From the NCBI RefSeq assembly GCF_000702445.1, contig NZ_JNIF01000004.1:868001-932000 (forward strand): a DNA stretch of 64,000 bases. Direction: 5' to 3'. The notes beneath the pieces were generated by a model. That model saw only the letters and a program-made list of their open reading frames with translations. It made no database searches and was not told the DNA's origin. This DNA is from Bryobacter aggregatus MPL3. Its GTDB lineage: Bacteria; Acidobacteriota; Terriglobia; Bryobacterales; Bryobacteraceae. Both the position numbers and the translations under genes were made by a program. Of the stretch, positions 44,712-52,751 are shown one piece after another. Every line of letters starts with the position of its first letter. Position 1 is the stretch's first letter.

Positions 44712-46046
44712 CTAGCTTACTAAGGTTTTCACCCCAGATTGCAAAATTTCTTGTACATCGGCCCCCACTCTCGATACAGGGCCCGTTTCGTACCCTCCCT
44801 GAGCGTATGAGGCGGAGGTGCCGATATACATCGGCCCATAGTCCCCATAGGCGGCAACCGCCACGGCCTCGCTCTTGCGCTCTGCCTGCGCGGCGAGCTG
44901 ATATTCAATGAAGAGTTCGCCGGGCATGTGTAGGATGGCGGCTCCATTGAGCCGGAGAGCCTGGAGGAGGATGTTTGGGGCCAGGGACTGGCATCGCTGC
45001 CACCAGGCCAAGTAGCGTGCCGCACTTGCCAGATCTTTATCTGCCGCTTTGGGGTCTGCCAGGATACGCCGGATGGAAGCTTCGTGAAACTCCTCTCCCT
45101 GGCGATGGGGGAGATGTACGGGAGCCACTCGCCATTCGAGCCGCGTATCGTTTTGCTTCTGCTCGCTTGCGAGGGCTGCCTTCATGGCAGCGGACAAACG
45201 ATCGGCAAGCACTTGACGATTGGCCGGGGCGCCATCATTGTACTTTCCGGCGCCAATATTGCCTGCCGCACCCGTGAAATAGACATGGAAGCCGGGTAAG
45301 GATTGCCGTGCAATGCCGACGAAATCCGGATTGACGACTCCTTTGCCGTAGTACGACATCGGGTGCACGGCATAGTAGTGGAGGCTCGCAATGCGCCGCT
45401 CGCTCTGATAAAAGCTCACGGTTTTCAGAATGGGATCGATGGTGCCAACCGGGGCATCGCAATAGTCAGACGCGCGGCATGCCGTAAAGCGTTGGAATAG
45501 GAATGTCTTCTGATCAGGGGAAAGAATCCGGCGATTCGAGGCGATCCGCTCCACTTCGGCACGGCCTGTGGCCCAGTGCGTGACAGCTTCCGGTTTGGCA
45601 TTTCGAATCGCAGACGCGACACGATCGATACTCGTGCGGCAAAATGCAGCTGGATTGAGCAGCATCTCGCGCCGGGCAGCGGGAAGGTGGACATAGGCGC
45701 TCTCGTCATGGCCGGGCGCGTCATGCTGGTGTACGGTTTGTACGGCCACACGGTCTGGCGAGGTGCGCGCTGCCCGGGCAAGTGTTTTCCGCCACTGCTC
45801 ATGCGATCCATTGCCAATGCCCAGCCAGTCGACGGCGCAAAGAACAATGGGCTGCTGGCCGGATGGATAGAGGACGATTCCTTTTGCCAGCAGTGGCGCT
45901 TCTACGCGCTCTGCGGGTACGACAAGCGAGTAGCAAAGCGGCGAGCCCTTGGGTGGTGTCACATCAGCCTCGAATGTGGCAACCCGCAGACTTGCTTTTG
46001 CCGCAAAAGCAGGAGCCGCAAAGAAGAGCTGACGTCTTGTAAACAT
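44712..46046 (-). CDS. Neutral/alkaline ceramidase-like secreted protein
   Basis: 444 residues. Signal peptide MFTRRQLFFAAPAFAAK, possibly Tat. The body fits the neutral/alkaline non-lysosomal ceramidase family: TFEADVTPPKGSPL at the start, a VLCAVDWLGIGNGS strand, the metal-site-like VQTVHQHDAPGHDE, HYYAVHPMSYYGKG, and C-terminal LHMPGELFIEYQ and YGDYGPMYI. Acidobacterial members are often annotated only as hypothetical, so ceramide cleavage is not assured. ATG 46046 is used; an upstream extension adds no signal-like sequence. Confidence 0.8.
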   Translation of the reverse strand: MFTRRQLFFAAPAFAAKASLRVATFEADVTPPKGSPLCYSLVVPAERVEAPLLAKGIVLYPSGQQPIVLCAVDWLGIGNGSHEQWRKTLARAARTSPDRVAVQTVHQHDAPGHDESAYVHLPAARREMLLNPAAFCRTSIDRVASAIRNAKPEAVTHWATGRAEVERIASNRRILSPDQKTFLFQRFTACRASDYCDAPVGTIDPILKTVSFYQSERRIASLHYYAVHPMSYYGKGVVNPDFVGIARQSLPGFHVYFTGAAGNIGAGKYNDGAPANRQVLADRLSAAMKAALASEQKQNDTRLEWRVAPVHLPHRQGEEFHEASIRRILADPKAADKDLASAARYLAWWQRCQSLAPNILLQALRLNGAAILHMPGELFIEYQLAAQAERKSEAVAVAAYGDYGPMYIGTSASYAQGGYETGPVSRVGADVQEILQSGVKTLVS

Positions 46047-46124
46047 GCTCTTTATGATAGTCTTCTCACAGGGCCGCGAGCCCAATCCTTATTCTTCCTT
46101 TTGGGGGCTAGAAAGGGAGTCGGA

Positions 46125-47021
46125 ATGACTCAGACGAAGATCATGAATTCCGGATGCCACCGCATGCAGCGCCGCCACTTTCTCAAGGCGGGTGCGGCCT
46201 TAATGGCCTTGGACCGTTTTCCACATCATCTGTATGCCGGCACGCGCAAGTCTGCGCAAGACCGCATCCTTTTGGGGCCAGCAAAAGTGCCTGTGTCGCG
46301 GCTCGCGATGGGCACCGGCACCAACGGGACAGGCGGCAGTTCGAATCAGACGAAGAAACTCGGCTTCCATGGTGTATCGGAGTTGTTCCGTGCGGCAGCG
46401 GACCAGGGCGTATTCTTTTGGGATAGCGCAGATCAGTACGGGAGCCATCCCCATCTCAAAGAGGCCCTGAAGACCGTCCCGCGCGAGAAGGTCACCATCA
46501 TGAGCAAGAGCCGCGCGCTGACGGCGGCAGACATGCGGGCAGACCTCGATCGTTTCCGCCGCGAGATCGGTACGGACTATATCGATATTGTGCTGATGCA
46601 TTGCATGATCGATGACGATTGGGACCAGCGCTACAAAGGCGCCATGGACGTGCTGAGTGAGGCGAAAGAGAAGGGCTGGATTCGAACGAAGGGAACCAGT
46701 TGCCACACGCTCGGCGCATTGAAAACAGCGGCGAAATCGCCCTGGGTCGAGGTGGATCTGGCGCGCTTCAATCCTGCCGGTGTCGCCATGGACGACAAGC
46801 CGGAAGTGGTGGCTGGTGTCCTCAAAGAAATGAAAGCGGCCGGGAAGGGAATCATTGGCATGAAGGTTCTGGGCGCTGGCAAGCTGCGGACCAAGGCGGA
46901 TGAAGCCCTGCAGTGGCATTTAGGGCAGCAATTGACGGATTGCTTCACGATTGGCAGCGAGAGCCGGGCAGAGATGGAAGACTTATTGCGAAAGATTCCC
47001 GCTGCATCAACTCGCGGCTAG
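46125..47021 (+). CDS. Exported aldo/keto reductase
   Basis: 298 residues. A Tat-type signal (MQRRHFLKAGAALMAL) precedes an AKR barrel with the full catalytic tetrad Asp100, Tyr105 (WDSADQYGSH), Lys128 (IMSKSR) and His159 (IVLMHCMID). GMKVLGAGKLRT and a C-terminal NADP-type segment (TIGSESRAEMEDLL) follow. Export is odd for an NADPH enzyme; proteins of this type in acidobacteria may bind cofactor before Tat export. GGGAG lies about seven bases before ATG 46125. The next gene follows 34 bp later. Confidence 0.87.
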   Translation: MTQTKIMNSGCHRMQRRHFLKAGAALMALDRFPHHLYAGTRKSAQDRILLGPAKVPVSRLAMGTGTNGTGGSSNQTKKLGFHGVSELFRAAADQGVFFWDSADQYGSHPHLKEALKTVPREKVTIMSKSRALTAADMRADLDRFRREIGTDYIDIVLMHCMIDDDWDQRYKGAMDVLSEAKEKGWIRTKGTSCHTLGALKTAAKSPWVEVDLARFNPAGVAMDDKPEVVAGVLKEMKAAGKGIIGMKVLGAGKLRTKADEALQWHLGQQLTDCFTIGSESRAEMEDLLRKIPAASTRG

Positions 47022-47055
47022 GAAAGAATATGATGGAGGAGGAGAAAATCAGGTT

Positions 47056-47607
47056 ATGAAAATGCAATGGTTGGGAGTCGCCGTCGGCGCGACCGCTTGT
47101 CTCATTGGAACAATGCTTGTGGCGCAGACACCGGCAAAGAAGTCTGGCTCAGGAATCCTGCAACCCCAAATGACGGTGGCTGCCGACGGAGGCACTTATG
47201 AAAAGCCGATGGGCAAGCTCGGGGAAGCCGTGACCGCAGGCGAAGTCTGGTCTGCGACGACGATCGGCGCAGCCGTGGACGGCAAGCCGAACCCCGGCGC
47301 GAAGCCGATCACGGTGACCGGTGAGATTGTGGACTTTTCGTGCTATCTGCAGATCGGCAAGCATGGCGAAAAGCATCGTGCTTGTGGGCAGAAGTGCTTC
47401 AAGAATGGCCAGCCGATTGGCTTGTTGACGAAGAATGGTTCGCTCTACATGCTGATGGAAGAAGAACATGATCTGCGCCGTGATGGTTTAACGGATTTCC
47501 GTTCTGCGGCGGTCGATCATACGGCACACATCATGGAAGTCACGGGGACTCTTTGGGCCCACAATGGCATCAATGCGGTGTACGTTCACGGTTTCACGAA
47601 AAAGTAA
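47056..47607 (+). CDS. Exported Cys-containing protein of unknown function
   Basis: 183 residues with a signal peptide (MQWLGVAVGATACLIGTMLV). The mature domain has TGEIVDFSCYLQIGKHGEKH followed by RACGQKCFKNG: three cysteines plus histidines, which suggests a metal or haem-copper site, then GLLTKNGSLYMLMEEE and a beta-rich end (MEVTGTLWAHNGINAVYVHG). The overall strand pattern looks like a small OB-like fold. I know the pattern from acidobacterial proteins without assigned function. It is 6 bp upstream of the di-heme peroxidase, suggesting a shared periplasmic redox role. Confidence 0.72.
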   Translation: MKMQWLGVAVGATACLIGTMLVAQTPAKKSGSGILQPQMTVAADGGTYEKPMGKLGEAVTAGEVWSATTIGAAVDGKPNPGAKPITVTGEIVDFSCYLQIGKHGEKHRACGQKCFKNGQPIGLLTKNGSLYMLMEEEHDLRRDGLTDFRSAAVDHTAHIMEVTGTLWAHNGINAVYVHGFTKK

Positions 47608-47613
47608 GCAACT

Positions 47614-48624
47614 ATGAGGCTTTCGATTTTTACCCGGCTGGCGCTTCTTGCGCCAGCCGTTCTCATCTTCGCGCAGGACCCGGCACTCGAAGTGCCGCTC
47701 GGCCTGCTACCCATTCGTTTTCCGAAAGACAATCCCTACACTCCTGCGAAGCGTGAATTAGGGCGCTTGCTGTACTACGACAAGCGGCTTAGCGCCGATG
47801 GCACCGTCTCTTGCGCCACTTGCCATGATCCCAAAGCCGGGTTCACCGACGGGAAGGCTGTGAGCGATGGCATCCGGGGCCAGAAGGGCGGCCGCAGTGC
47901 GCCTACTGTATTCAATCGCGCTTATTCGCTGAATCAGTTCTGGGATGGACGGGCCGCTTCGCTCGAAGAGCAGGCTGCCGGTCCAATGGCGAACCCCATC
48001 GAAATGGGCAACACGCATGATGTCGTCGTGAGCACACTGCGCGGCATTCCTGGGTACCGCGCCCGCTTCAAAGAGGTTTTCGGTTCAGAAGAGTTTGGTC
48101 TCAGCGAAGTGACCAAGGCCATTGCCACCTATGAGCGGATTGTCTTGTCAGGCAACTCTCCCTACGATCGTTATAAGGCTGGCAACAAGAAGGCGATGAC
48201 TGCCGCCCAGATTCGCGGGATGGACGTCTATTTTACGCAGGCGAAATGCGACCAGTGCCATGAAGGCATCAACCTGACGACCAACGCGTATCACAACCTC
48301 GGAGTTGGAATGGACAAAGCCTCGCCAGACGAAGGCCGCTTTGCCGTTACGAAGAATCCCGCGGATTGGGGCGCCTTCAAGACGCCAACTCTCCGTGAGA
48401 TCGCTCGTACTGCTCCCTATATGCACGACGGTAGCTTGGCAACTCTGGAAGATGTTGTCGAGTATTACGACAAGGGCGGAATCGCCAATAAGAATCTCGA
48501 TGAACGCATCAAGCCTCTCAAGCTGACGGCTGCGCAAAAGAAAGACCTTGTAGAATTTCTGAAAGCGCTCAGTGGCGAAGGCTGGCAATCGAAGCTAGTG
48601 CCTCCGACGGCGTTCCCACAATAA
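47614..48624 (+). CDS. Di-heme cytochrome c peroxidase (MauG/CcpA family)
   Basis: Periplasmic 336-residue di-heme protein. The signal peptide is followed by two c-type haem sites: C67-A-T-C-H71 and C212-D-Q-C-H216. Between them lie APTVFNRAYSLNQFWDGRA and GPMANPIEMG, typical of bacterial cytochrome c peroxidases; the C-terminal FKTPTLREIARTAPYMHDGS contains the distal Met/His region. Either H2O2 reduction or MauG-like protein oxidation is possible. It lies directly after the Cys-containing exported protein and 10 bp before a periplasmic binding protein. Confidence 0.93.
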   Translation: MRLSIFTRLALLAPAVLIFAQDPALEVPLGLLPIRFPKDNPYTPAKRELGRLLYYDKRLSADGTVSCATCHDPKAGFTDGKAVSDGIRGQKGGRSAPTVFNRAYSLNQFWDGRAASLEEQAAGPMANPIEMGNTHDVVVSTLRGIPGYRARFKEVFGSEEFGLSEVTKAIATYERIVLSGNSPYDRYKAGNKKAMTAAQIRGMDVYFTQAKCDQCHEGINLTTNAYHNLGVGMDKASPDEGRFAVTKNPADWGAFKTPTLREIARTAPYMHDGSLATLEDVVEYYDKGGIANKNLDERIKPLKLTAAQKKDLVEFLKALSGEGWQSKLVPPTAFPQ

Positions 48625-48634
48625 GGATCAAGAC

Positions 48635-49603
48635 ATGACATCAAGACGAAACGCAATGAGCGCCCTGGGCCTCGGGGCGGCCGGCCTCCTATGGGAGACC
48701 GGCTGTGGTGGCGAAAAGAAGCGCATCATTGGTGTAGTACCCAAGGGGCGGGCTCATTTGTTCTGGCAGAGTGTCCAGGCGGGAGCCATCGCGGCATCGC
48801 GCGAGACTGCCGTCGAGATTTCGTGGAATGGTCCTGCTACCGAAACCGATTTCAACGCACAGCTCCAGATTGTGGATTCGATGATCAACCGCCGTGTCGA
48901 TGCCATCTGTCTGGCGCCGATCGACAAGAAGGCCATGGTCAGCGTTGTAGAGCGGGCCGCAGCGCAGAAGATTCCGGTGATCATCTTTGATTCGCCCATC
49001 GATACGGACAAGTTTGTCAGTCAGATCGCGACGGATAACTATGCCGCTGGCGCGATGGCTGCCGACCGCATGGGCGAGATTCTGGGTGGCAAGGGTGAGG
49101 TGGTGATTGTCGCCGTACAGCCTGGCGCGGCCTCGACGATGGCCCGCGAATCGGGTTTTGAGGAGACGCTTGCGAAGAAGTTTCCGGGGATTAAGATCCT
49201 CGACAAACGCTACGGCATGGCGGACTATGCAAAGAGTCTGGCGGTGACGGAGAATATGCTGACAGCCCACCCGGGAGCGACCGGCCTCTTCGCTTCCAAT
49301 GAGTCGAGCGCCGCGGGCGCTGCGCAGTGTCTGCGGAGTCGCGGTGGCAAGATCAAGATGGTTGGCTTCGATTCGTCGGCACCGCTGATTGAGGATCTGC
49401 GTAAAGGCATCATCGATTCGCTGGTTGTCCAGCAGCCCTTCAAAATGGGTTATGAGAGCGTGATCGCTGCGGTGAATCAATTAGCAGGGAAGCCGGTTGA
49501 AAAAATTCAGAACCTGGAACCGAAGCTGGTAACAGCGCAAAACGTCGATACACCGGAAATCAAAGAACTCGTGAATCCGGACCTCAAGAAGTACCTGCCA
49601 TAG
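48635..49603 (+). CDS. Periplasmic sugar-binding protein (ABC transporter type 2, RbsB-like)
   Basis: 322 residues of the Peripla_BP_4 family. The N-terminus MTSRRNAMSALGLGAAGLLW with WETGCGG suggests Tat export and possibly a lipoprotein Cys. Body: GVVPKGRAHLFWQSVQAGA, DAICLAPIDKKAM, IIFDSPIDTDKF and GLFASNESSAAG match ribose/autoinducer-type binding proteins. No ABC ATPase or permease gene is nearby, so it is an orphan component. It is 10 bp after the peroxidase gene. It ends just before a strong hairpin. Confidence 0.87.
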   Translation: MTSRRNAMSALGLGAAGLLWETGCGGEKKRIIGVVPKGRAHLFWQSVQAGAIAASRETAVEISWNGPATETDFNAQLQIVDSMINRRVDAICLAPIDKKAMVSVVERAAAQKIPVIIFDSPIDTDKFVSQIATDNYAAGAMAADRMGEILGGKGEVVIVAVQPGAASTMARESGFEETLAKKFPGIKILDKRYGMADYAKSLAVTENMLTAHPGATGLFASNESSAAGAAQCLRSRGGKIKMVGFDSSAPLIEDLRKGIIDSLVVQQPFKMGYESVIAAVNQLAGKPVEKIQNLEPKLVTAQNVDTPEIKELVNPDLKKYLP

Positions 49604-49614
49604 TTTGCTGATGA

Positions 49615-49644
49615 GCTGGGGGGCGCGTACTTGTGCCCCTCAGC
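49615..49644. terminator. Hairpin between convergent genes
   Basis: GCTGGGGGGC (49615-49624) pairs with GCCCCTCAGC (49635-49644) over ten bases with one G-U pair and a ten-base loop. It lies 11 bp past the binding-protein stop and just before the stop of the opposing DUF1080 gene. There is no U-run, so it is a terminator candidate only by position and stem strength. Confidence 0.45.
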
Positions 49645-49650
49645 GTATCT

Positions 49651-50187
49651 CTAGAGGTTGCGGATCTCGATTTTCCGGAAAGAAACCGGCTTGCCAGGGT
49701 TGAACTGCAGTCCAATGTGACCGCTCAACGACTTGGAATCCTGGCAGTCGAGAACCTGTTTCCCATTCAACTTCACGAGGATGCGCGGCCCGACGTGCCG
49801 GACTTCGAATTGATTCCACTCGTTGTGCTTGATGAACACGGGAGGATTGGGAGCGGCGACGTCGACAATGGCGCCGGTCGCAAATGTGGGACGCTGGTCG
49901 AAGATCTGCAGTTCGTAGCCGGTGATGTGCGGCAGGCCTTCTGCTGCACTCCGTAGAAAGACCCCACTATTTCCGTCGGTCGTGGTTTTGAACTCCAGCT
50001 TGAGTTCGTAGTCACGATAGGTTTTCTCGCTGCGCAGCCAGGTGTACTGGCCCTGATCGACGGTGATTGCGCCATCGACGACGCGGAAGTTCGCCGTTCC
50101 TTCCTTGACCCAACCCTGGAGCGTCTTGCCGTCAAAAAGACTGGTCCACTGCGCGGCGCTGAGGAGAAGGAGGAAGAAGGGAAGCAT
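49651..50187 (-). CDS. Secreted DUF1080 protein (3-keto-disaccharide hydrolase family)
   Basis: 178-residue concanavalin-like beta-sandwich protein with a signal peptide (MLPFFLLLLSAAQ). Family marks: WTSLFDGKTLQGWV, DYELKLEFKTTTDGNSGVFLRS, YELQIFD, NEWNQFEVRHVG and GHIGLQFNPGKPVSFRKIEI. Members hydrolyse 3-ketoglycosides or act as LamG-like binding modules. tRNA-Arg lies 10 bp upstream on the same strand. Confidence 0.9.
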   Translation of the reverse strand: MLPFFLLLLSAAQWTSLFDGKTLQGWVKEGTANFRVVDGAITVDQGQYTWLRSEKTYRDYELKLEFKTTTDGNSGVFLRSAAEGLPHITGYELQIFDQRPTFATGAIVDVAAPNPPVFIKHNEWNQFEVRHVGPRILVKLNGKQVLDCQDSKSLSGHIGLQFNPGKPVSFRKIEIRNL

Positions 50188-50197
50188 GAGAAAGAAG

Positions 50198-50274
50198 TGG
50201 TGCGCCCGGCTGGACTCGAACCAGCGACCCTCTGCTTAGAAGGCAGATGCTCTATCCACCTGAGCTACGGGTGC
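50198..50274 (-). tRNA. tRNA-Arg (anticodon TCT), CCA encoded
   Basis: Reverse complement folds as a tRNA: acceptor GCACCCG, D-arm with TAGCTCAGGTGGATAGAGC, anticodon stem TCTGC/GCAGA with loop CTTCTAA (anticodon TCT, reading AGA), T-arm GCTGG/CCAGC around TTCGAGT, then CGGGCGC, discriminator A and CCA at 50198-50200. The third acceptor pair is A3-C70, a mismatch; the usual 3' strand would be CGGGTGC. A strong promoter lies just upstream. Confidence 0.95.
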
Positions 50275-50285
50275 ACGTACTGTCT

Positions 50286-50314
50286 ATTATGGCGCGGTCC
50301 GTTGGACTTGCCAA
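50286..50314 (-). promoter_or_regulatory. Sigma-70 promoter for tRNA-Arg
   Basis: On the minus strand, TTGGCA (50314-50309) and CATAAT (50291-50286) are exactly 17 bp apart, with the -10 ending 12 bases before the mature tRNA 5' end at 50274. Spacing and both hexamers are close to consensus. Confidence 0.6.
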
Positions 50315-50419
50315 TATGAATCCGGGCGATGGCAGAGTTTAGTGCTTCTGATAATATATATTCTGTCGTGAATTGCCAGCCAAGGAGCCGGATCTCATGG
50401 TTAGGGTTAGGATGAGGGA

Positions 50420-51484
50420 ATGTGGATGCGATTGATGGGGTGGAGTCTGCTTTGTGGAATGGCGATCTTCGCTCAGAACCCGAATGAGGTCGAGGCAGTA
50501 GTCGAGACAGAGCTCGGCAGTTTTCGAATCGAATTTGCTCCTGACAAGGCTCCGAAGCATGTCGACTTCTTTCTCGGCCTGGTGCGTAAGGGCTATTACG
50601 ACGGAAGCGCCTTCCATCGGGTCTTCGCCTATTCGTTGATCCAGGGGGGCGATCCCTTGCTGAAGGACCCCAAGACGCCGAAGGCTCTCTGGGGCTCTGG
50701 TGGCTTGAAGCTGCAGAAGAACGAGTTCAGTGATCTGAAGCATGAACGAGGCGTTGTCTCCACCGTCAGCATTCCCAACACTCCCGATAGCGACGGAGCG
50801 CAGTTCTTTGTGTGCCTGGCCGCGCAGCCGGCTTTAGATGGCAAGTACTCCGCCTTTGGACGCGTCACAGAAGGCTTCGATGTGGTCGAGAAGATCTCAA
50901 GTGTTGCGGCGGAAGAGGGCGGGCTGGTGAAGAAGCCGGTGCGGATTGTGCGGATCCATATCGAGAAAAAGAAGGTGGAGCCTTATCTGACTGCCACGGT
51001 GGCGGAGATGAAAAAGACGATTCGGATCGATACGACGCTCGGCCCTTTACGTGTGGCGATGGAGCCGGAATGGGCTCCGGAAACAGTGCGCAACTTCCTC
51101 AAGTTGGCTGCGAGCGGTTGGTACGAAGGCACCGCGATCCACCGGATCTCAAAAGGATTTGTAGTGCAGGCTGGTAGTGAAGGCATGCGGCAAGGCAACC
51201 AGGCGCATCCGGCGGACCGTTGGGTGCGGTCCTTGAAGGGCGAGTTCTCTGCCCCGGTGTTGCACGAGCGCGGCATCCTTTCGATGGCACGTACTGACGA
51301 TCCGAATTCAGCGACAACATCTTTCTTTGTGGTGCTGGCACCCTCACCTCATCTCAATAAGAACTACGCTGCTTTCGGCCGCGTGATCGAAGGGCTGGAG
51401 ACGATTGCAGCCTTCGAAAAAGAAGAGGTCGATGGCGAGACCCCCAAGCGCCGTCTGGAAATCATCAAGATGACAATTGAGTAG
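50420..51484 (+). CDS. Exported peptidyl-prolyl isomerase with two cyclophilin domains
   Basis: 354 residues: signal peptide (LMGWSLLCGMAIFAQ) and two tandem cyclophilin-type domains (~25-185 and ~197-354). Domain 1 has FHRVFAYSLIQGGDP and DGAQFFVCLAAQPALDGKYSAF; domain 2 has IHRISKGFVVQAGSEG and SATTSFFVVLAPSPHLNKNY. Both keep the catalytic Arg after FH/IH, and both keep the FF strand; the tryptophan of cyclosporin-sensitive forms is Asp/Asn-Lys here. Tandem fusion in one periplasmic foldase is uncommon. AGGA lies seven bases before ATG 50420; ATG 50426 is also possible. Confidence 0.9.
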   Translation: MWMRLMGWSLLCGMAIFAQNPNEVEAVVETELGSFRIEFAPDKAPKHVDFFLGLVRKGYYDGSAFHRVFAYSLIQGGDPLLKDPKTPKALWGSGGLKLQKNEFSDLKHERGVVSTVSIPNTPDSDGAQFFVCLAAQPALDGKYSAFGRVTEGFDVVEKISSVAAEEGGLVKKPVRIVRIHIEKKKVEPYLTATVAEMKKTIRIDTTLGPLRVAMEPEWAPETVRNFLKLAASGWYEGTAIHRISKGFVVQAGSEGMRQGNQAHPADRWVRSLKGEFSAPVLHERGILSMARTDDPNSATTSFFVVLAPSPHLNKNYAAFGRVIEGLETIAAFEKEEVDGETPKRRLEIIKMTIE

Positions 51485-52345
51485 CTACATCGAGTTGAAG
51501 CCGGTCGCGAGAATCCGCACTTGCTTTTCCGTACCGAATACGACGGGATTGAAGCCTGCGCTAGAGGGGCGAATGACAAAGATTCCGTTTTGGTTGGTTG
51601 CCCGGATCTCATGCGCCTGTGAGAATTGCGGCCCGCCTGTGGAACCCTGGCGTCCTGTCGATTGTGCGATATCCGCGTACTTCTTTCCACCCTCCTCGTA
51701 GACACGATGGAGCGCAACGATGTGCATGTGATTCGCAAAGGCGGCTACATCGTAGCTATGAATGTCCGCGAGGGATTGGCGTACCCGTTTATTCGGCCAC
51801 CACTGAATCGAATCGTTCGGCGTACAACGGAGATATCCGGCAGCCATTTGCCAGTTGCCCACGAAACCATTGCAATCCAGCCCGATCAGCACTTTGCCAC
51901 GTTCCGCCATGTCCTGCATCAGGGTGATCCCTTGCGCCACCAATTTCGGAAAGCTCCGTTGTAGCGCCTGCGGTTTTTCGCGAATCACAAAGTCGAGATA
52001 AGAGAGAACGCTCTCCATTTGCGCTGGGGTGCCCTTGCCGGTAAAGACGTTGACAAGGTCGATGCCCGAAATATTGAAAAGAGACCGGAGCTTGGGGGGA
52101 TGCGCGCCAGAGCCCCAGGTGATGTTCAGGAGTTGGTCCTTCAGCTTCAGTGCTTCGACAGCGCCCCCAAACTGGGCGTTGTTGCAGAGATAGTTGTTCA
52201 ACTCGAAGGGGATTCCGCTGGGTACACACAGGAGCGTGTCTCCACTGCCACGCATAACCTGAGGAACAAGAAGACGGCGAAAACGGTTGACCATGTCACG
52301 CGGACTCAGCCGGGGCGCAGTTTCAGCGATTGGCGGTGGTGGCAT
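51485..52345 (-). CDS. Putative NlpC/P60- or CHAP-like cysteine peptidase
   Basis: 286 residues without a clear signal peptide. A motif IGLDCNGFVGNW (Cys158) matches the DCSGFV nucleophile site of NlpC/P60-type peptidases, and FANHMHIVALHRV (His208) falls where the catalytic His strand would be, followed by a polar QSTGRQGS segment. The N-terminal half (MVNRFRRLLVPQVM, PSGIPFELNNYLCNNAQFGG) has no recognised domain. If correct it would cleave peptide or amide bonds, possibly in cell wall. A perfect AAGGAGGT precedes the ATG. It lies downstream of rpsU beyond a terminator, so it has its own promoter. Confidence 0.55.
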   Translation of the reverse strand: MPPPPIAETAPRLSPRDMVNRFRRLLVPQVMRGSGDTLLCVPSGIPFELNNYLCNNAQFGGAVEALKLKDQLLNITWGSGAHPPKLRSLFNISGIDLVNVFTGKGTPAQMESVLSYLDFVIREKPQALQRSFPKLVAQGITLMQDMAERGKVLIGLDCNGFVGNWQMAAGYLRCTPNDSIQWWPNKRVRQSLADIHSYDVAAFANHMHIVALHRVYEEGGKKYADIAQSTGRQGSTGGPQFSQAHEIRATNQNGIFVIRPSSAGFNPVVFGTEKQVRILATGFNSM

Positions 52346-52369
52346 TGGAGCTACCTCCTTGATGAAAAG

Positions 52370-52404
52370 TTTAAGGCCACTCGTCTAGCGACGGTGGCCT
52401 TAAA
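52370..52404 (-). terminator. Intrinsic terminator downstream of rpsU
   Basis: Perfect 11-bp inverted repeat TTTAAGGCCAC (52370-52380) with GTGGCCTTAAA (52394-52404), 13-base loop. On the minus strand it is followed by CTTTTC. It ends rpsU 25 bp after its stop and separates it from the peptidase-like gene. Confidence 0.75.
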
Positions 52405-52428
52405 TTTGGTTCAAAAATCGATGAGAAA

Positions 52429-52626
52429 CTATTCCATGTCTCCGCGCCGCTTTTTGCGGTTGCGTTTCCGGGCGAGCGCTTGCTTGACGCGCTTCTTCTC
52501 GCCGGGCTTGAGGTAGAAGGAATGCTTCTTGATTTCTTTAATGATGTCTTCCTGTTGCACTTTGCGCTTAAAGCGACGCAGTGCCGCTTCCAGGGTCTCA
52601 CCGTCTTGTAAAAGAATTTCAGCCAT
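52429..52626 (-). CDS. rpsU: 30S ribosomal protein bS21
   Basis: 65-residue basic protein with the bS21 pattern: MAEILLQDGETLEAALRRFK, KHSFYLKPGEKKR and an Arg/Lys-rich C-terminus (KQALARKRNRKKRR). Part of the small subunit near the anti-Shine-Dalgarno region. A strong AGGAGGTGAAGAGAA precedes the ATG. The following terminator makes it monocistronic. Confidence 0.96.
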   Translation of the reverse strand: MAEILLQDGETLEAALRRFKRKVQQEDIIKEIKKHSFYLKPGEKKRVKQALARKRNRKKRRGDME

Positions 52627-52751
52627 TTCTCTTCACCTCCTCTCTTGGCACAATGTTTGCGCCCGTGTTGAGACGGACACAAATCGCTAGTTTAGCATCA
52701 ATCTCCGCGATTCCGTGAGCCACTTTTCGTCGATCCCTACGCGTATAGGAC

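Noticed and set aside
45576-46124. Upstream in-frame extension of the aldo/keto reductase
   Set aside because: It runs antisense through the ceramidase-like gene; ATG 46125 has a good ribosome-binding site and is followed by a Tat signal.
50399-50411. Telomere-like GGTTAGGGTTAGG before the cyclophilin gene
   Set aside because: Only two repeat units; it contributes the AGGA of the ribosome-binding site and is probably chance.
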